NCBI RefSeq assembly: GCF_034058155.1
Contig: NZ_CP139148.1
Coordinates: 930,001 to 994,000, forward strand
DNA from: Flavobacterium sp. KACC 22761
GTDB taxonomy: Bacteria > Bacteroidota > Bacteroidia > Flavobacteriales > Flavobacteriaceae
Direction of reading: 5' to 3'
Length of the DNA: 64,000 bases
Position 1 is the stretch's first letter. Every line of letters begins with the position of its first letter. A program made the position numbers and the translations under genes. Of this stretch, positions 9,972-18,941 are shown piece by piece. Below the pieces are notes generated by a model. That model saw only the letters and a program-made list of their open reading frames with translations. It was not told the DNA's origin and ran no database searches.

Positions 9972-10706
9972 ATGGAAAAAGAACATCAAATATTTGGAAT
10001 TAGAGCCATTATAGAGGCAATTCAGGCAGGAAAAGAAGTTGACAAAGTATTTATACAAAAAGATATTTCTGGAGAATTAATGAAAGATTTAATGAAGGTG
10101 ATGAAACGTGCCAACATTAATTTCTCTTATGTTCCTGTTGAAAAACTAAATCGCTTGACGCCAAATAACCATCAAGGTGCCGTGGCAACCATATCTCCTA
10201 TCGGTTTTATTGAATTAGAGCATTTAGTTGAATCTACAATTGAATCTGGCGCAAAACCATTATTTTTAATTTTAGACCAAATTTCCGATGCAAGAAACTT
10301 TGGCGCCATCATAAGAACTGCTGAATGTACTGGCGTTAATGGCATCATTATTCAAAAAGCGGGATCAGCACCTGTAAACGGAGATACTGTAAAAACTTCA
10401 GCTGGAGCTGTTTTTAATGTGCCAATCTGTAAAGTTGAGCATATCAAAGACGCAATATTTTATTTGCAAGGATCGGGAATCAAAACAGTCGCTGCGACCG
10501 AAAAAACAGATCAAAATATTTACGATATTACACTAAATGAACCTGTCGCAATTATCATGGGTTCTGAAGATCGAGGAATAAATCCATCGGTATTAAAAAT
10601 TGTAGATGAAAAAGCAAAACTGCCAATGTTTGGCTCTATCGGATCATTAAATGTTTCTGTAGCCTGTGGCGCATTTTTATACGAAACGGTTCGCCAAAGA
10701 AGCTAA
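9972..10706 (+). CDS. rlmB: 23S rRNA (guanosine-2'-O-)-methyltransferase RlmB (SpoU family)
   Basis: A cytoplasmic SAM-dependent enzyme predicted to methylate a 23S rRNA guanosine ribose. The 244-residue length is normal. The N-terminal substrate-binding domain starts with FGIRAIIEAIQAGKEVDKV. The SPOUT knot follows, with motif 1 ISDARNFGAIIRTAECTG, motif 2 IMGSEDRGI and motif 3 GSLNVSVACGAFLYE. The related TrmH-type tRNA methylases share these motifs, but the N-terminal domain fits RlmB better. The start sits just behind a -7 promoter element. Confidence 0.88.
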   Translation: MEKEHQIFGIRAIIEAIQAGKEVDKVFIQKDISGELMKDLMKVMKRANINFSYVPVEKLNRLTPNNHQGAVATISPIGFIELEHLVESTIESGAKPLFLILDQISDARNFGAIIRTAECTGVNGIIIQKAGSAPVNGDTVKTSAGAVFNVPICKVEHIKDAIFYLQGSGIKTVAATEKTDQNIYDITLNEPVAIIMGSEDRGINPSVLKIVDEKAKLPMFGSIGSLNVSVACGAFLYETVRQRS

Positions 10707-10754
10707 ACCATATTAAAGTTAGGATTAGAATGAATAATTAAACACTATTAATTA

Positions 10755-11558
10755 ATGCTTTCAAAATCTAATTCAATACAAAAATTAACTTTTCTCCGAT
10801 GGCTGTTTGTTCTTTTTCTAATAACAAACAGCTACGGACAAAATACCACTTACAATCAGTTTTGGAATGAAATTCAGTTCAATCAGACCATAAATAAAAA
10901 ATGGTCAACTGAACTAGATTTAGCTGCGGCTTACAGCGGGGCAGAATCCTCATCAAACCTATTTGAAAACACCATTCAGAGATCAGCTAGAGCTTGGGGG
11001 CATTATTACTTTTCTCCAAGATGGAAATTCTCAACTTTCATAGCTTATTTCAACAATCGAGATGTTCCTGAAATTGGTCAATTTGAATCGCCCGAATGGC
11101 GTTTTGCACTTCAAGGAATTTACTACTTTCATAAAACTGGCTATACTTTAAGTACCAGAATGCGTACCGAATTTCGTCATTTGCGAAATAAAGATGATGA
11201 GTATGAAAACGTTTTCCGATACCGACAACAAGTAAAATACATGCAACCACTAAACAGTAAAGTATTAAGATCGGGTGTTGTATATGCAGTGGCATCAGAT
11301 GAAATTTACTTAAAATCTGGAGCAAAAGTTACTGGAGAAAGTTTCTTTGACCGAAACAGATTTAATATTGGTGCTGGTTATTTATTTACAGATGACATCC
11401 AGTTTGAACTAACATACTGCAATGAATATCTTCCGAGAAACAGTGGTAATCAAACTACAAATGCAGCTTCGGTCACGATTACTTTTAACAACCTTATTAG
11501 AAATCTTCAAAAGAAATTAAAAAACCATACCCCGACTGAAATTAAAGACGAGGATTAA
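10755..11558 (+). CDS. DUF2490 family secreted/outer-membrane protein
   Basis: A 267-residue protein with a signal peptide (hydrophobic LRWLFVLFLITNSYG) and a body of alternating aromatic beta strands, for example FWNEIQFNQTINKKWSTELD and GHYYFSPRWKFSTF, typical of DUF2490. That family is predicted to form a small outer-membrane barrel with no established function. It is 48 bases downstream of rlmB and may be cotranscribed with it. The gene ends one base before the convergent minus-strand gene's stop. Confidence 0.75.
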   Translation: MLSKSNSIQKLTFLRWLFVLFLITNSYGQNTTYNQFWNEIQFNQTINKKWSTELDLAAAYSGAESSSNLFENTIQRSARAWGHYYFSPRWKFSTFIAYFNNRDVPEIGQFESPEWRFALQGIYYFHKTGYTLSTRMRTEFRHLRNKDDEYENVFRYRQQVKYMQPLNSKVLRSGVVYAVASDEIYLKSGAKVTGESFFDRNRFNIGAGYLFTDDIQFELTYCNEYLPRNSGNQTTNAASVTITFNNLIRNLQKKLKNHTPTEIKDED

Positions 11559-11559
11559 A

Positions 11560-12063
11560 TCAATCTTCTTTTTTTAAGAAACATGCAAGCTGCTCTTTAA
11601 TAGCGTTTTTGTGAAGTTTAAAATTATAGCTACGTACAAATTCAGTTCCCTGCATATTAATTTCGGCAGTCACAGCCTCAAATTGAGAAAAAGAATTTAC
11701 ATCATTTTTATCAATTAAATAAAGCACCTGCATAATTGAATCATTATGAATATACTCTGTATCATAATGCGCCAATTTATAAATTTTATTATCTGCTAAA
11801 TGCATGATTAAATCATCTTTGATTTTTTTCCCTTCTTTTTTTGACGGAAAAGGTGTTGGCTGCAAAGCAATAAAATAATGCTCTTTGTCAGTAACAATAT
11901 TTATTTTTAATGATTTTGAGTTTGTGGTGTAAAAAACAGCAGGGCCAAAATAATACATCATTGTACCATCTGCGAGTACTCTATTTTTTACATCGCACTG
12001 TGCGGTTGTCTCAAAGCTGATTAAAATAAAAAAAATCAAAATTGTATAACTGATCATTCTCAT
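11560..12063 (-). CDS. Hypothetical secreted protein
   Basis: A 167-residue product with a clear signal peptide (MRMISYTILIFFILISFETTAQC). The mature part has mixed alpha/beta character, with no motif I recognise. A Cys right after the signal (TAQCD) does not make a convincing lipobox. It lies downstream of the rhomboid gene on the same strand with a 65-base gap, so the two may be cotranscribed. Its stop nearly touches that of the DUF2490 gene on the other strand. Function unknown. Confidence 0.55.
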   Translation of the reverse strand: MRMISYTILIFFILISFETTAQCDVKNRVLADGTMMYYFGPAVFYTTNSKSLKINIVTDKEHYFIALQPTPFPSKKEGKKIKDDLIMHLADNKIYKLAHYDTEYIHNDSIMQVLYLIDKNDVNSFSQFEAVTAEINMQGTEFVRSYNFKLHKNAIKEQLACFLKKED

Positions 12064-12128
12064 ACCAAACCAAAATTAAAATACGATTAACAAAAGTACT
12101 CTTTTTAAATCAAATCATGAATTTGCAT

Positions 12129-12893
12129 TCACATTTTATCCTCTGATTCTGATTTGGTTACAACATAATAAACAGGAAAATTTGAACTAAAATAATTATG
12201 CCCTAAATCTGATTCCTCCTCTTGAATTTCTGTATTGACAAAATTTCCGTTTTCATCAAAATGTTTCATGAAAGGATCTTCTTCTGGGTTAAAATCAGGC
12301 CTTTGCCAATCGTACACAATAGGTTTTATGTATTCTGGCGTTTTATAAAATAATGAAAGCCCAAAACCGGTTATCAAACCGGCCAAATGACCTTCCCATG
12401 AAATGGTAGCATCAACATCTGGGAAAACATACCAAATCATTCCTCCGTACAATAAAATCACCGACAGCGAAAGTGCGACCAAACGATAATAGCCTGTTTG
12501 AATTCCTTTAAAAAAAATAAAACTGACCAAAACATATATTAAGCCGCTTGCGCCAATATGATAATTTTCCCGACCAATAATCCAAGTGATTAAGCCAGAA
12601 AATAAAATTCCATAACCAATAACCGCAACAGTTTGTTTGGGATAAAAATATTGCAACGCCGTAAGCAAAACCAAAAGCGGAATTGAATTGTTGTACAAAT
12701 GTTCCAAATTTTCATGAATGAAAGGACTAAATAAAATGCCTTGTAGCCCCGAAAAATCCCTTGGATAAATTCCGTTTTGGTAAAAATCAAAATCAAATCG
12801 AATTTGAACCCAATAAATGATCCACAAAAAAAGGACAAAAAAAAGTGGGAGCGCAATTACAGCAGTTGAAAACTTAAAATCTTTATCACTCAT
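12129..12893 (-). CDS. Rhomboid family intramembrane serine protease
   Basis: Rhomboids cut transmembrane segments of membrane proteins within the bilayer. The 254-residue product has about six hydrophobic segments. The HxxxN motif is at H65-N69 (HLYNN), the catalytic Ser116 is in GASG, and the paired His169 is in WEGHLAG, so the dyad is complete. A soluble C-terminal tail of about 60 acidic residues (after YIKPIVYDWQRPDF) is typical of the flavobacterial versions. A -7 promoter element lies about 45 bases upstream. Natural substrates are unknown. Confidence 0.9.
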   Translation of the reverse strand: MSDKDFKFSTAVIALPLFFVLFLWIIYWVQIRFDFDFYQNGIYPRDFSGLQGILFSPFIHENLEHLYNNSIPLLVLLTALQYFYPKQTVAVIGYGILFSGLITWIIGRENYHIGASGLIYVLVSFIFFKGIQTGYYRLVALSLSVILLYGGMIWYVFPDVDATISWEGHLAGLITGFGLSLFYKTPEYIKPIVYDWQRPDFNPEEDPFMKHFDENGNFVNTEIQEEESDLGHNYFSSNFPVYYVVTKSESEDKM

Positions 12894-12936
12894 ATTTTTG
12901 AAAAATCTGTTCTATTAACGGCATCAAAAAACTGTC

Positions 12937-12944
12937 CAAATCTA
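12937..12944 (-). promoter_or_regulatory. -7 element for the rhomboid gene
   Basis: On the minus strand the sequence reads TAGATTTG, an exact TAnnTTTG match about 45 bases upstream of the rhomboid ATG. No good TTG element is found at the expected spacing. Confidence 0.45.
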
Positions 12945-13051
12945 ATTTACTGATAATTTGTCATATTATAAAAATGTTGCAGATTGTAACAATCCTCCTC
13001 TGAATCATTTGTTTTAACTTTTAAGAGACAAAATTTAAAATTAAAAAACAG

Positions 13052-13059
13052 TAATTTTG
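13052..13059 (+). promoter_or_regulatory. -7 element of the rarA promoter
   Basis: TAATTTTG matches TAnnTTTG and ends 4 bases before the rarA ATG, again predicting a nearly leaderless transcript like that of rlmB. No clear -33 TTG is seen. Confidence 0.5.
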
Positions 13060-13063
13060 TAAT

Positions 13064-14341
13064 ATGGAAGCACCTTTAGCCGAGCGTATTCGCCCACAAA
13101 AATTAGAAGATTATGTAAGTCAGAGTCATTTAGTTGGCCCTAACGGATCTTTAACACAACAAATTTCAAAAGGAATTATTCCGTCTTTAATCTTTTGGGG
13201 GCCTCCAGGCACAGGAAAAACTACTTTGGCACAAATTATTGCACAAGAATCCAAACGTCCTTTTTATATCTTAAGCGCAATAAATTCTGGCGTAAAAGAT
13301 ATTCGTGATGTGATTGACAAAGCAAAGCAAAGCGGTGGACTATTTACGGCCAAAAATCCAATTTTATTTATTGATGAGATTCATAGATTCAGTAAATCGC
13401 AACAGGATTCGCTTTTGGCGGCAGTTGAAAAGGGCTGGATCACGTTAGTTGGTGCAACAACAGAAAATCCAAGTTTTGAAGTTATTCCCGCACTATTGTC
13501 GCGTTGTCAGGTGTACATCTTAAACGCGTTTACAAAAGAAGATTTGGAAGCGCTATTGCATCGAGCGATGAAAGTAGATGTCTATCTCGCTTCCCAAAAA
13601 ATAATTCTAAAGGAAACGGAAGCTTTATTACGACTTTCTGGCGGAGATGGCAGAAAACTGCTCAATATTTTTGAATTGGTTGTAAATGCATCTGCAGGTG
13701 ACGAAATTACAATCACCAATGATCGCGTTTTTGAGCTTGTGCAGCAAAATACTGTTTTGTATGACAAAACGGGTGAGCAACATTATGATATTATTTCAGC
13801 ATTTATAAAATCAATTCGAGGAAGTGACCCTAACGGAGCCGTTTATTGGCTTGCGCGAATGATTGAAGGCGGTGAAGATGTAAAATTTATTGCCCGAAGA
13901 ATGTTGATTTTGGCCAGCGAAGATATCGGCAATGCCAATCCAACGGCACTTATAATGGCCAATAATACTTTTCAAGCTGTAACAACTATTGGCTATCCTG
14001 AGAGCCGTATTATTTTGAGCCAATGTGCCATTTATTTAGCGACATCTCCTAAAAGCAATGCATCGTATATGGCAATTGGAAGTGCGCAACAATTGGTAAA
14101 ACAAACCGGAGATTTACCAGTGCCTCTTCATTTAAGAAATGCACCAACCAAATTAATGAAAGAATTAGGTTATGGCGACGATTATAAATATTCGCACGAT
14201 TATGCCAATAATTTTGCCGAACAGGAATTTTTGCCAGATGCCATAAAAAAAACGGTTCTTTACAATCCGGGGAACAATTCTAGAGAGAACAGCACCCGCG
14301 AATTTTTAAAGAACCGCTGGAAAGATAAATATGGTTATTAA
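13064..14341 (+). CDS. rarA: Replication-associated recombination protein A (AAA+ ATPase, RarA/MgsA)
   Basis: RarA acts at stalled replication forks and is related to the clamp loader. The 425-residue product has the family's N-terminal [15 protein letters not shown], Walker A GPPGTGKT (residues 46-53), Walker [11 protein letters not shown], sensor 1 [11 protein letters not shown] and arginine-finger region LLSRCQVY. The C-terminal MgsA-type tetramerisation domain contains [21 protein letters not shown] and [10 protein letters not shown]. Length and motif order are complete. It stands alone, divergent from the rhomboid gene. Confidence 0.95.
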   Translation: MEAPLAERIRPQKLEDYVSQSHLVGPNGSLTQQISKGIIPSLIFWGPPGTGKTTLAQIIAQESKRPFYILSAINSGVKDIRDVIDKAKQSGGLFTAKNPILFIDEIHRFSKSQQDSLLAAVEKGWITLVGATTENPSFEVIPALLSRCQVYILNAFTKEDLEALLHRAMKVDVYLASQKIILKETEALLRLSGGDGRKLLNIFELVVNASAGDEITITNDRVFELVQQNTVLYDKTGEQHYDIISAFIKSIRGSDPNGAVYWLARMIEGGEDVKFIARRMLILASEDIGNANPTALIMANNTFQAVTTIGYPESRIILSQCAIYLATSPKSNASYMAIGSAQQLVKQTGDLPVPLHLRNAPTKLMKELGYGDDYKYSHDYANNFAEQEFLPDAIKKTVLYNPGNNSRENSTREFLKNRWKDKYGY

Positions 14342-14356
14342 AACCAGATTTTATTT

Positions 14357-15154
14357 TTAGAATTTAACTGAAACTTTCTCAGAAACTAATTTATCATTTT
14401 GGTAATACTCAAAAAACCATTGATTGTCTTTTGCATTCAAAGTTCCTTGAACTCCATCTTTAATGGCAATGAATGAATCTGGACGTGAAGTTTTCAATAG
14501 TTTCATTACCACTTTTGGTGTTTTATCAATTAATTGAAATCCGTTCTCTGTTGGCTGTGCGTAAAGCAAGTTTGGATCTGTAACATCTGCAACTGGAGTT
14601 GCAATTGTAGTTTGAACTTGTGTTTGAGCAGGTTTTGCTGTTGCTGTCGCCGCCACCGCAACTGGAGCCGCTGTAATCATACCCGTTTTTCCGATAGGAG
14701 TCACGGTTTTTCCGCTATATTTGTAATGAAGACCGTTGATTGAAACAAAAGCCATATTCAAACTTTCTCTATAAGCGGCTTCATAATCTTTTTCTTTGCT
14801 TTTTCCAATTTCAGAAGTGTAAACTACGGTTCCGTAACAATCTTTTAGCTCTACAAAAAGTTTAGTAACTAAAAAACCGTTGTCTTTTTTTACATCCATA
14901 TATAAAAGTTGGCAACGATCACTAAGATCCGCTGGAAGTTCTTCATTTGCATAAAAAGCCTGAAAACCTGCTTTAGTCAAATTTCCTTTGCTAATTGTTG
15001 ACATTCTGTATTGATTGTCTGATTTTAAGAAATCATATCTCAAAGGCACGATAACTGCTTTGTAATCATTAACAGCTTGTGCAGATTGGGCAGACTGTGC
15101 AAACCCAACAACCGAAACAAAAAGTACAGTCAACAAAAATTTAATTTTCATCAT
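14357..15154 (-). CDS. Hypothetical secreted protein
   Basis: A 265-residue product with a signal peptide (KIKFLLTVLFVSVVGFAQ) and a first globular region of about 130 residues (NDYKAVIVPLRYDFLKSDNQ, LYMDVKKDNGF). An Ala/Thr/Pro-rich linker (AAPVAVAATATAKPAQTQ) leads to a small C-terminal beta domain. I do not recognise a catalytic motif. Its start overlaps or touches the stop of the upstream HAD gene, so radC, the HAD gene and this one probably form one minus-strand operon. Function unknown; a periplasmic or membrane-anchored role is likely. Confidence 0.6.
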   Translation of the reverse strand: MMKIKFLLTVLFVSVVGFAQSAQSAQAVNDYKAVIVPLRYDFLKSDNQYRMSTISKGNLTKAGFQAFYANEELPADLSDRCQLLYMDVKKDNGFLVTKLFVELKDCYGTVVYTSEIGKSKEKDYEAAYRESLNMAFVSINGLHYKYSGKTVTPIGKTGMITAAPVAVAATATAKPAQTQVQTTIATPVADVTDPNLLYAQPTENGFQLIDKTPKVVMKLLKTSRPDSFIAIKDGVQGTLNAKDNQWFFEYYQNDKLVSEKVSVKF

Positions 15155-15840
15155 TATAAATATTTTTTAAGTTCTAATAAATGGTTTATTTGTTTAATAT
15201 TTTGAGCAACTTCAATTTTTTTCTCATTAAAAAAAATGGCATCCAAACCTGCATTTAGTGCACCATTGACATCAGCGTCTAAGCAATCGCCAATCATGAT
15301 GCTGTTTTCTTTTGAAGCCTGAGCCAAATTAACAGCGAAATCAAAGATAATACTATTTGGTTTTTTTACACCAGCCAATTCAGAATTTGTAATGGTATCA
15401 AAATAACTTGAAAGTGATGCATTGTTGATTTTCTTATCTTGAACTTTTGCAAAGCCATTTGTAATGATATGCAGCCTATATTTTGGTTTAAGATATTCCA
15501 ATACTTCAATAGCGCCATCAAAAAGATGATTATTGTCTGTCAAAAACTCAATATAATCATTTGCAATTTCGTTGATACTTTCATCTGAAATTTTATAATT
15601 CAAAGCATCAAATGAAAGCTTCAATCTGCTGTAGCGCAATTCAACATGGGTTATTTCATCGTTTTGATATAATTTCCAACAAGACTGATTAATAGGAATA
15701 TATTTTTCAATAAAATCCTCAGTTTTGATTTCTGGATATTTTGTTTTGAAAATACGATCAAAAGCCATTTCTGAGTTTTTGTCAAAATCCCAAAGGGTAT
15801 GGTCTAAATCAAAAAAGACGTCGGTAATAGTGGTATTCAT
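15154..15840 (-). CDS. YjjG-type HAD hydrolase (noncanonical pyrimidine/nucleotide phosphatase)
   Basis: A 228-residue HAD phosphatase. Motif I is FFDLDHTLWDF, motif II ITNGF, motif III lies near GVKKPNSIIFDFA, and motif IV is MIGDCLDADVNGA. The WDF after motif I and overall length match YjjG/YfnB-like 5'-nucleotidases, which remove damaged or modified pyrimidine nucleotides in E. coli; other HAD substrates cannot be excluded. It lies 3 bases after radC and abuts the following secreted-protein gene, in one operon. Confidence 0.85.
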   Translation of the reverse strand: MNTTITDVFFDLDHTLWDFDKNSEMAFDRIFKTKYPEIKTEDFIEKYIPINQSCWKLYQNDEITHVELRYSRLKLSFDALNYKISDESINEIANDYIEFLTDNNHLFDGAIEVLEYLKPKYRLHIITNGFAKVQDKKINNASLSSYFDTITNSELAGVKKPNSIIFDFAVNLAQASKENSIMIGDCLDADVNGALNAGLDAIFFNEKKIEVAQNIKQINHLLELKKYL

Positions 15841-15843
15841 AAT

Positions 15844-16533
15844 CTAAAAAATTCCTTCATCTACAAAACTATAATATTTTGATTCAGTTATGATCAAATG
15901 GTCTAAAACTTTAACATCTAAACTTTCTCCTGCTTGTTTGATTCGTTTTGTAATTTGTTTATCGGCTTCGCTTGGCAATACATTTCCTGAAGGGTGATTG
16001 TGACACAAAATCAAGCCAGTAGCTCCATTTTCTAACGCCAATTTAAAAATCAGGCGTACATCAACAATAGTTCCCGTGATACCGCCTTTGCTTAATTGCG
16101 ATTTCGAAATAACTTTGTTAGAATTATTCAGAAAAAGTACCCAAAATTCTTCATGCGCCAATTCGCCAATTATGGGAAGCATCAATTCAAAAACCAATTT
16201 GCTGGAAGTTATTTTAATCAATTCGAGTGCATCCTCAACACGTCTTCTTCTACCAAGTTCAAGCGCGGCAATAATTGCAATGGCTTTGGCCTCTCCTATT
16301 CCTTTAAAATTCATTAATTGAGAAATGGACATTTTTCCCAAAGCATTTAGACTATCAGCACTCGCCAAAATCCTTTTGCTCAATTCTACCGCCGATTCAT
16401 TTCGGCTTCCTGAACCAATCAAAATAGCTATTAATTCGGCATCACTTAACGCATTTTTTCCTTTCAACATTAACTTTTCACGAGGTCTATCATCTTCTGA
16501 CCAATTGGGAATTGGGAAATGAGATTTTTCCAT
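15844..16533 (-). CDS. radC: RadC/UPF0758 family JAMM-motif protein
   Basis: A 229-residue protein with an N-terminal helix-hairpin-helix DNA-binding region (FKGIGEAKAIAIIAALELGRR) and a C-terminal JAMM/MPN+ metal-binding domain with HNHPSGNVLPSEAD (H178, H180, S188, D191). The DNA-repair role implied by the old name was withdrawn in E. coli, and the function is uncertain. Standalone housekeeping copies like this are common in Flavobacteriia. It is first in the radC-HAD-secreted protein run. Confidence 0.9.
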   Translation of the reverse strand: MEKSHFPIPNWSEDDRPREKLMLKGKNALSDAELIAILIGSGSRNESAVELSKRILASADSLNALGKMSISQLMNFKGIGEAKAIAIIAALELGRRRRVEDALELIKITSSKLVFELMLPIIGELAHEEFWVLFLNNSNKVISKSQLSKGGITGTIVDVRLIFKLALENGATGLILCHNHPSGNVLPSEADKQITKRIKQAGESLDVKVLDHLIITESKYYSFVDEGIF

Positions 16534-16642
16534 ATTTAAATAAATTTTCGAAAAGCGAAGATATTTAAAAAGAAAGGAAAATCGTTCAAAATAAAAAGAA
16601 TTAGATAATTTGAAAATTTACTAATTAGAAAATTCCAAACTC

Positions 16643-16674
16643 AAAAAAAAAGCCGATTGTCTATAACAATCGGC
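16643..16674 (-). terminator. Rho-independent terminator after mpl
   Basis: On the minus strand a 9-bp stem (GCCGATTGT / ACAATCGGC) with a 5-base loop is followed by nine T residues. It lies just after the mpl stop and ahead of radC. Confidence 0.9.
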
Positions 16675-16705
16675 ATATTATCTCATTGACTAATTTTCAC
16701 ATTAT

Positions 16706-18061
16706 CTAATTAATCAATCCTTTTACTTCATCAAAATTCAAACCTCCGTAATTTCCAGAACTCATTAATAAAAGCGCCGAATTATCTAAATTCAAATTGA
16801 ACAAATATTCTTTGAATTCAGCCGGATTTGTATATATCACAAGATCTTCACGATTAAATGCTTTTGCAATTTGTTCGTAAGTTACTTCTTCAAGCTGTTT
16901 GATTTTTACAGCATCTGGCGAATAAAAAACTACTGCAACATCAGCATATTCTAACGCGCCTTCATATTCTTTCAAAAATTCAGCATTTAAACTGCTGTAC
17001 GTATGAAGTTCTAAACAAGCCACTAATGTTCGGTTAGGATATTGCTCTTTTACCGCTTTTGTTGTTGCCGCAACTTTGCTTGGTGAATGCGCAAAATCTT
17101 TATAAGCTACTTTTCCTTTTCCTTCAGCAATTTTTTCCAAACGTTTAGATGCTCCTTTAAAACTTGCAATTGCTTCATAAAAATCGGCTTCATCAACGCC
17201 CATATTTTGGCAAATCCATTTGGCTCCAGCCAAATTATTCAAATTGTGTGCGCCAAAAACTTCGATTGGCATATCACCTTCTGGAGTTGCTAATAAAGTT
17301 ACTCCATCGCTAACTTTATAATTTGGAGTTGAATACGCTAATTTGCGAATTGGATTTGTCGCAGCTTCGGCAACGCGTTTTACTTCTGGATCATTTTCAT
17401 TGTAAACCAAAATTCCTCCATTCGTAATTTTTTGAATAAAAATCTCAAATTGCTCCACATAATTTTCATACGTTGGAAACACATTGATATGATCCCATGC
17501 AATTCCAGAAATCAAGGCAATGTTCGGTTGATACAAATGAAATTTCGGGCGTCTGTCAATTGGCGAAGACAAATATTCATCACCTTCTAAAACCATAAAA
17601 TCATTTTCTTCAGTCAAATGCACCATAGTGTCAAAACCTTCCAATTGCGCGCCAACCATATAGTCAACTGCAATATTATGGTAATGCATTACGTGCAAAA
17701 TCATCGAAGTGATTGTTGTTTTTCCGTGTGAACCACCAATTACAACACGTGTTTTATTTTTAGATTGCTCGTATAAAAATTCTGGATATGAGTAGATTTT
17801 CAACCCCAATTCCTGCGCTTTTAGCAATTCTGGGTTATCTGCTTTTGCATGCATTCCTAAAATGATTGCATCAATATCTGCAGTTATTTTTTCTGGAAAC
17901 CAACCTAGTTCAGCTGGCAAAATTCCTTTTTTCTCTAATCTTGATTTTGATGGTTCAAAAATAGCATCGTCACTTCCTGTAACTTGATATCCCTTGTTAT
18001 GCAATGCTAATGCCAAGTTGTGCATCGCACTTCCGCCTATCGCGATGAAATGTGTCTTCAT
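16706..18061 (-). CDS. mpl: UDP-N-acetylmuramate:L-alanyl-gamma-D-glutamyl-meso-diaminopimelate ligase
   Basis: Mpl recycles cell-wall tripeptide by joining it to UDP-MurNAc in the cytoplasm. The 451-residue product shows the Mur-ligase fold: an N-terminal UDP-MurNAc-binding domain with HFIAIGGSAMHNLA, the ATP loop GGSHGKTT (residues 109-116), central LEGDEYLSS and HINVFPTYENYV, and a C-terminal domain with DFAHSPSKV and LELHTYSSLN. The DFAHSP in place of the DYAHHP of MurC, together with HGKTT, points to Mpl rather than MurC. It has its own terminator. Confidence 0.93.
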   Translation of the reverse strand: MKTHFIAIGGSAMHNLALALHNKGYQVTGSDDAIFEPSKSRLEKKGILPAELGWFPEKITADIDAIILGMHAKADNPELLKAQELGLKIYSYPEFLYEQSKNKTRVVIGGSHGKTTITSMILHVMHYHNIAVDYMVGAQLEGFDTMVHLTEENDFMVLEGDEYLSSPIDRRPKFHLYQPNIALISGIAWDHINVFPTYENYVEQFEIFIQKITNGGILVYNENDPEVKRVAEAATNPIRKLAYSTPNYKVSDGVTLLATPEGDMPIEVFGAHNLNNLAGAKWICQNMGVDEADFYEAIASFKGASKRLEKIAEGKGKVAYKDFAHSPSKVAATTKAVKEQYPNRTLVACLELHTYSSLNAEFLKEYEGALEYADVAVVFYSPDAVKIKQLEEVTYEQIAKAFNREDLVIYTNPAEFKEYLFNLNLDNSALLLMSSGNYGGLNFDEVKGLIN

Positions 18062-18128
18062 TTAAATTCCAATTATTAAATTACAAATTCCAATATAGTA
18101 TCGAATTTGTCTTTTGAGATTTTTTATT

Positions 18129-18812
18129 TTAAGCTTCAGATTTTCGCTTTAAATCCTGTGCTTTTTTTGTGTCTTTTAATTTGTTCAAATATAAATTATA
18201 TAATTTTTGAAACGTTACTTTTGAATTACCAATTTCATGCGCTTTCTTATAATTTTTTTCGGCCGAATCATATCTTTTAAAATATTCATCGATTCGTCCT
18301 CTTGACAAATAGCCATCAATTGGAGAAAATTGTGCCAGCTCATTTGAATAGGCAAGTGCTTTTGATTCGCTTCCGCCAAGAATTCCAGGCAATTGCAAAT
18401 AAATTTCAATTAACGCCCATCTTGCCTGAACATGTTTCGGATTGAGTTCGATTGCTTTTTCAAAAGCTTCTTTCATGTCGCCCACCATCCCGAAAGCTTT
18501 TATTTTATTGACTTCTAAAGAATGCATTGCGAGACAGCCTCCATATTTAAAAAAATAATCGGCTACAGTTGGTTTCAATTCTTTTAATTTTTTGAAATAT
18601 TCAGCGCCTTTTACCCAGGATTTTTGATGTGCTGCGATTTCACCTAAATATTCAAGTGTTTTTATATCCGAAGGTTTTGTTTTTAAATTGGCTTCAAATA
18701 GAGGTTCGGCTTCTTCGTATTTTTTGGTATTAAATAGCTTCTCTGCTCTTTCAAAAGACTGTGACCAACAACACATTGGCATAATTAAGAATAAAAGTAG
18801 CAGCTTTTTCAT
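18129..18812 (-). CDS. TPR-repeat secreted protein
   Basis: A 227-residue protein with a signal peptide (KKLLLLFLIMPMCCWSQS). A Cys pair sits in the signal but the context is a poor lipobox. The mature part is built of tetratricopeptide-like repeats (FNTKKYEEAEPLFEANLKTK, GEIAAHQKSWVKGAEYFKKL, RYDSAEKNYKKAHEIGN). TPR proteins act as scaffolds, so this is probably a periplasmic assembly factor of unknown partner. It is divergent from the alpha-2-macroglobulin gene. Confidence 0.7.
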   Translation of the reverse strand: MKKLLLLFLIMPMCCWSQSFERAEKLFNTKKYEEAEPLFEANLKTKPSDIKTLEYLGEIAAHQKSWVKGAEYFKKLKELKPTVADYFFKYGGCLAMHSLEVNKIKAFGMVGDMKEAFEKAIELNPKHVQARWALIEIYLQLPGILGGSESKALAYSNELAQFSPIDGYLSRGRIDEYFKRYDSAEKNYKKAHEIGNSKVTFQKLYNLYLNKLKDTKKAQDLKRKSEA

Positions 18813-18941
18813 ATATCAAAAATAAGGAAATATAAAATGCGATTTGCTTTTAAATATAAATTAGTAATTTGTACGAAAATTATTTTTAATCTGAGCCAAC
18901 CTTTTCTACGAAATAAATCTCTATACAAGAAAAGCCAATTT

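Noticed and set aside
14534..14743. Cys-rich plus-strand ORF opposite the secreted protein at 14.4-15.2 kb
   Set aside because: It mirrors the Ala/Thr-rich linker codons of the real gene; no independent support.
18837..18941. N-terminal extension of the alpha-2-macroglobulin from the ATG at 18837
   Set aside because: It would place 35 residues before a perfect signal peptide; the ATG at 18942 is the sensible start.
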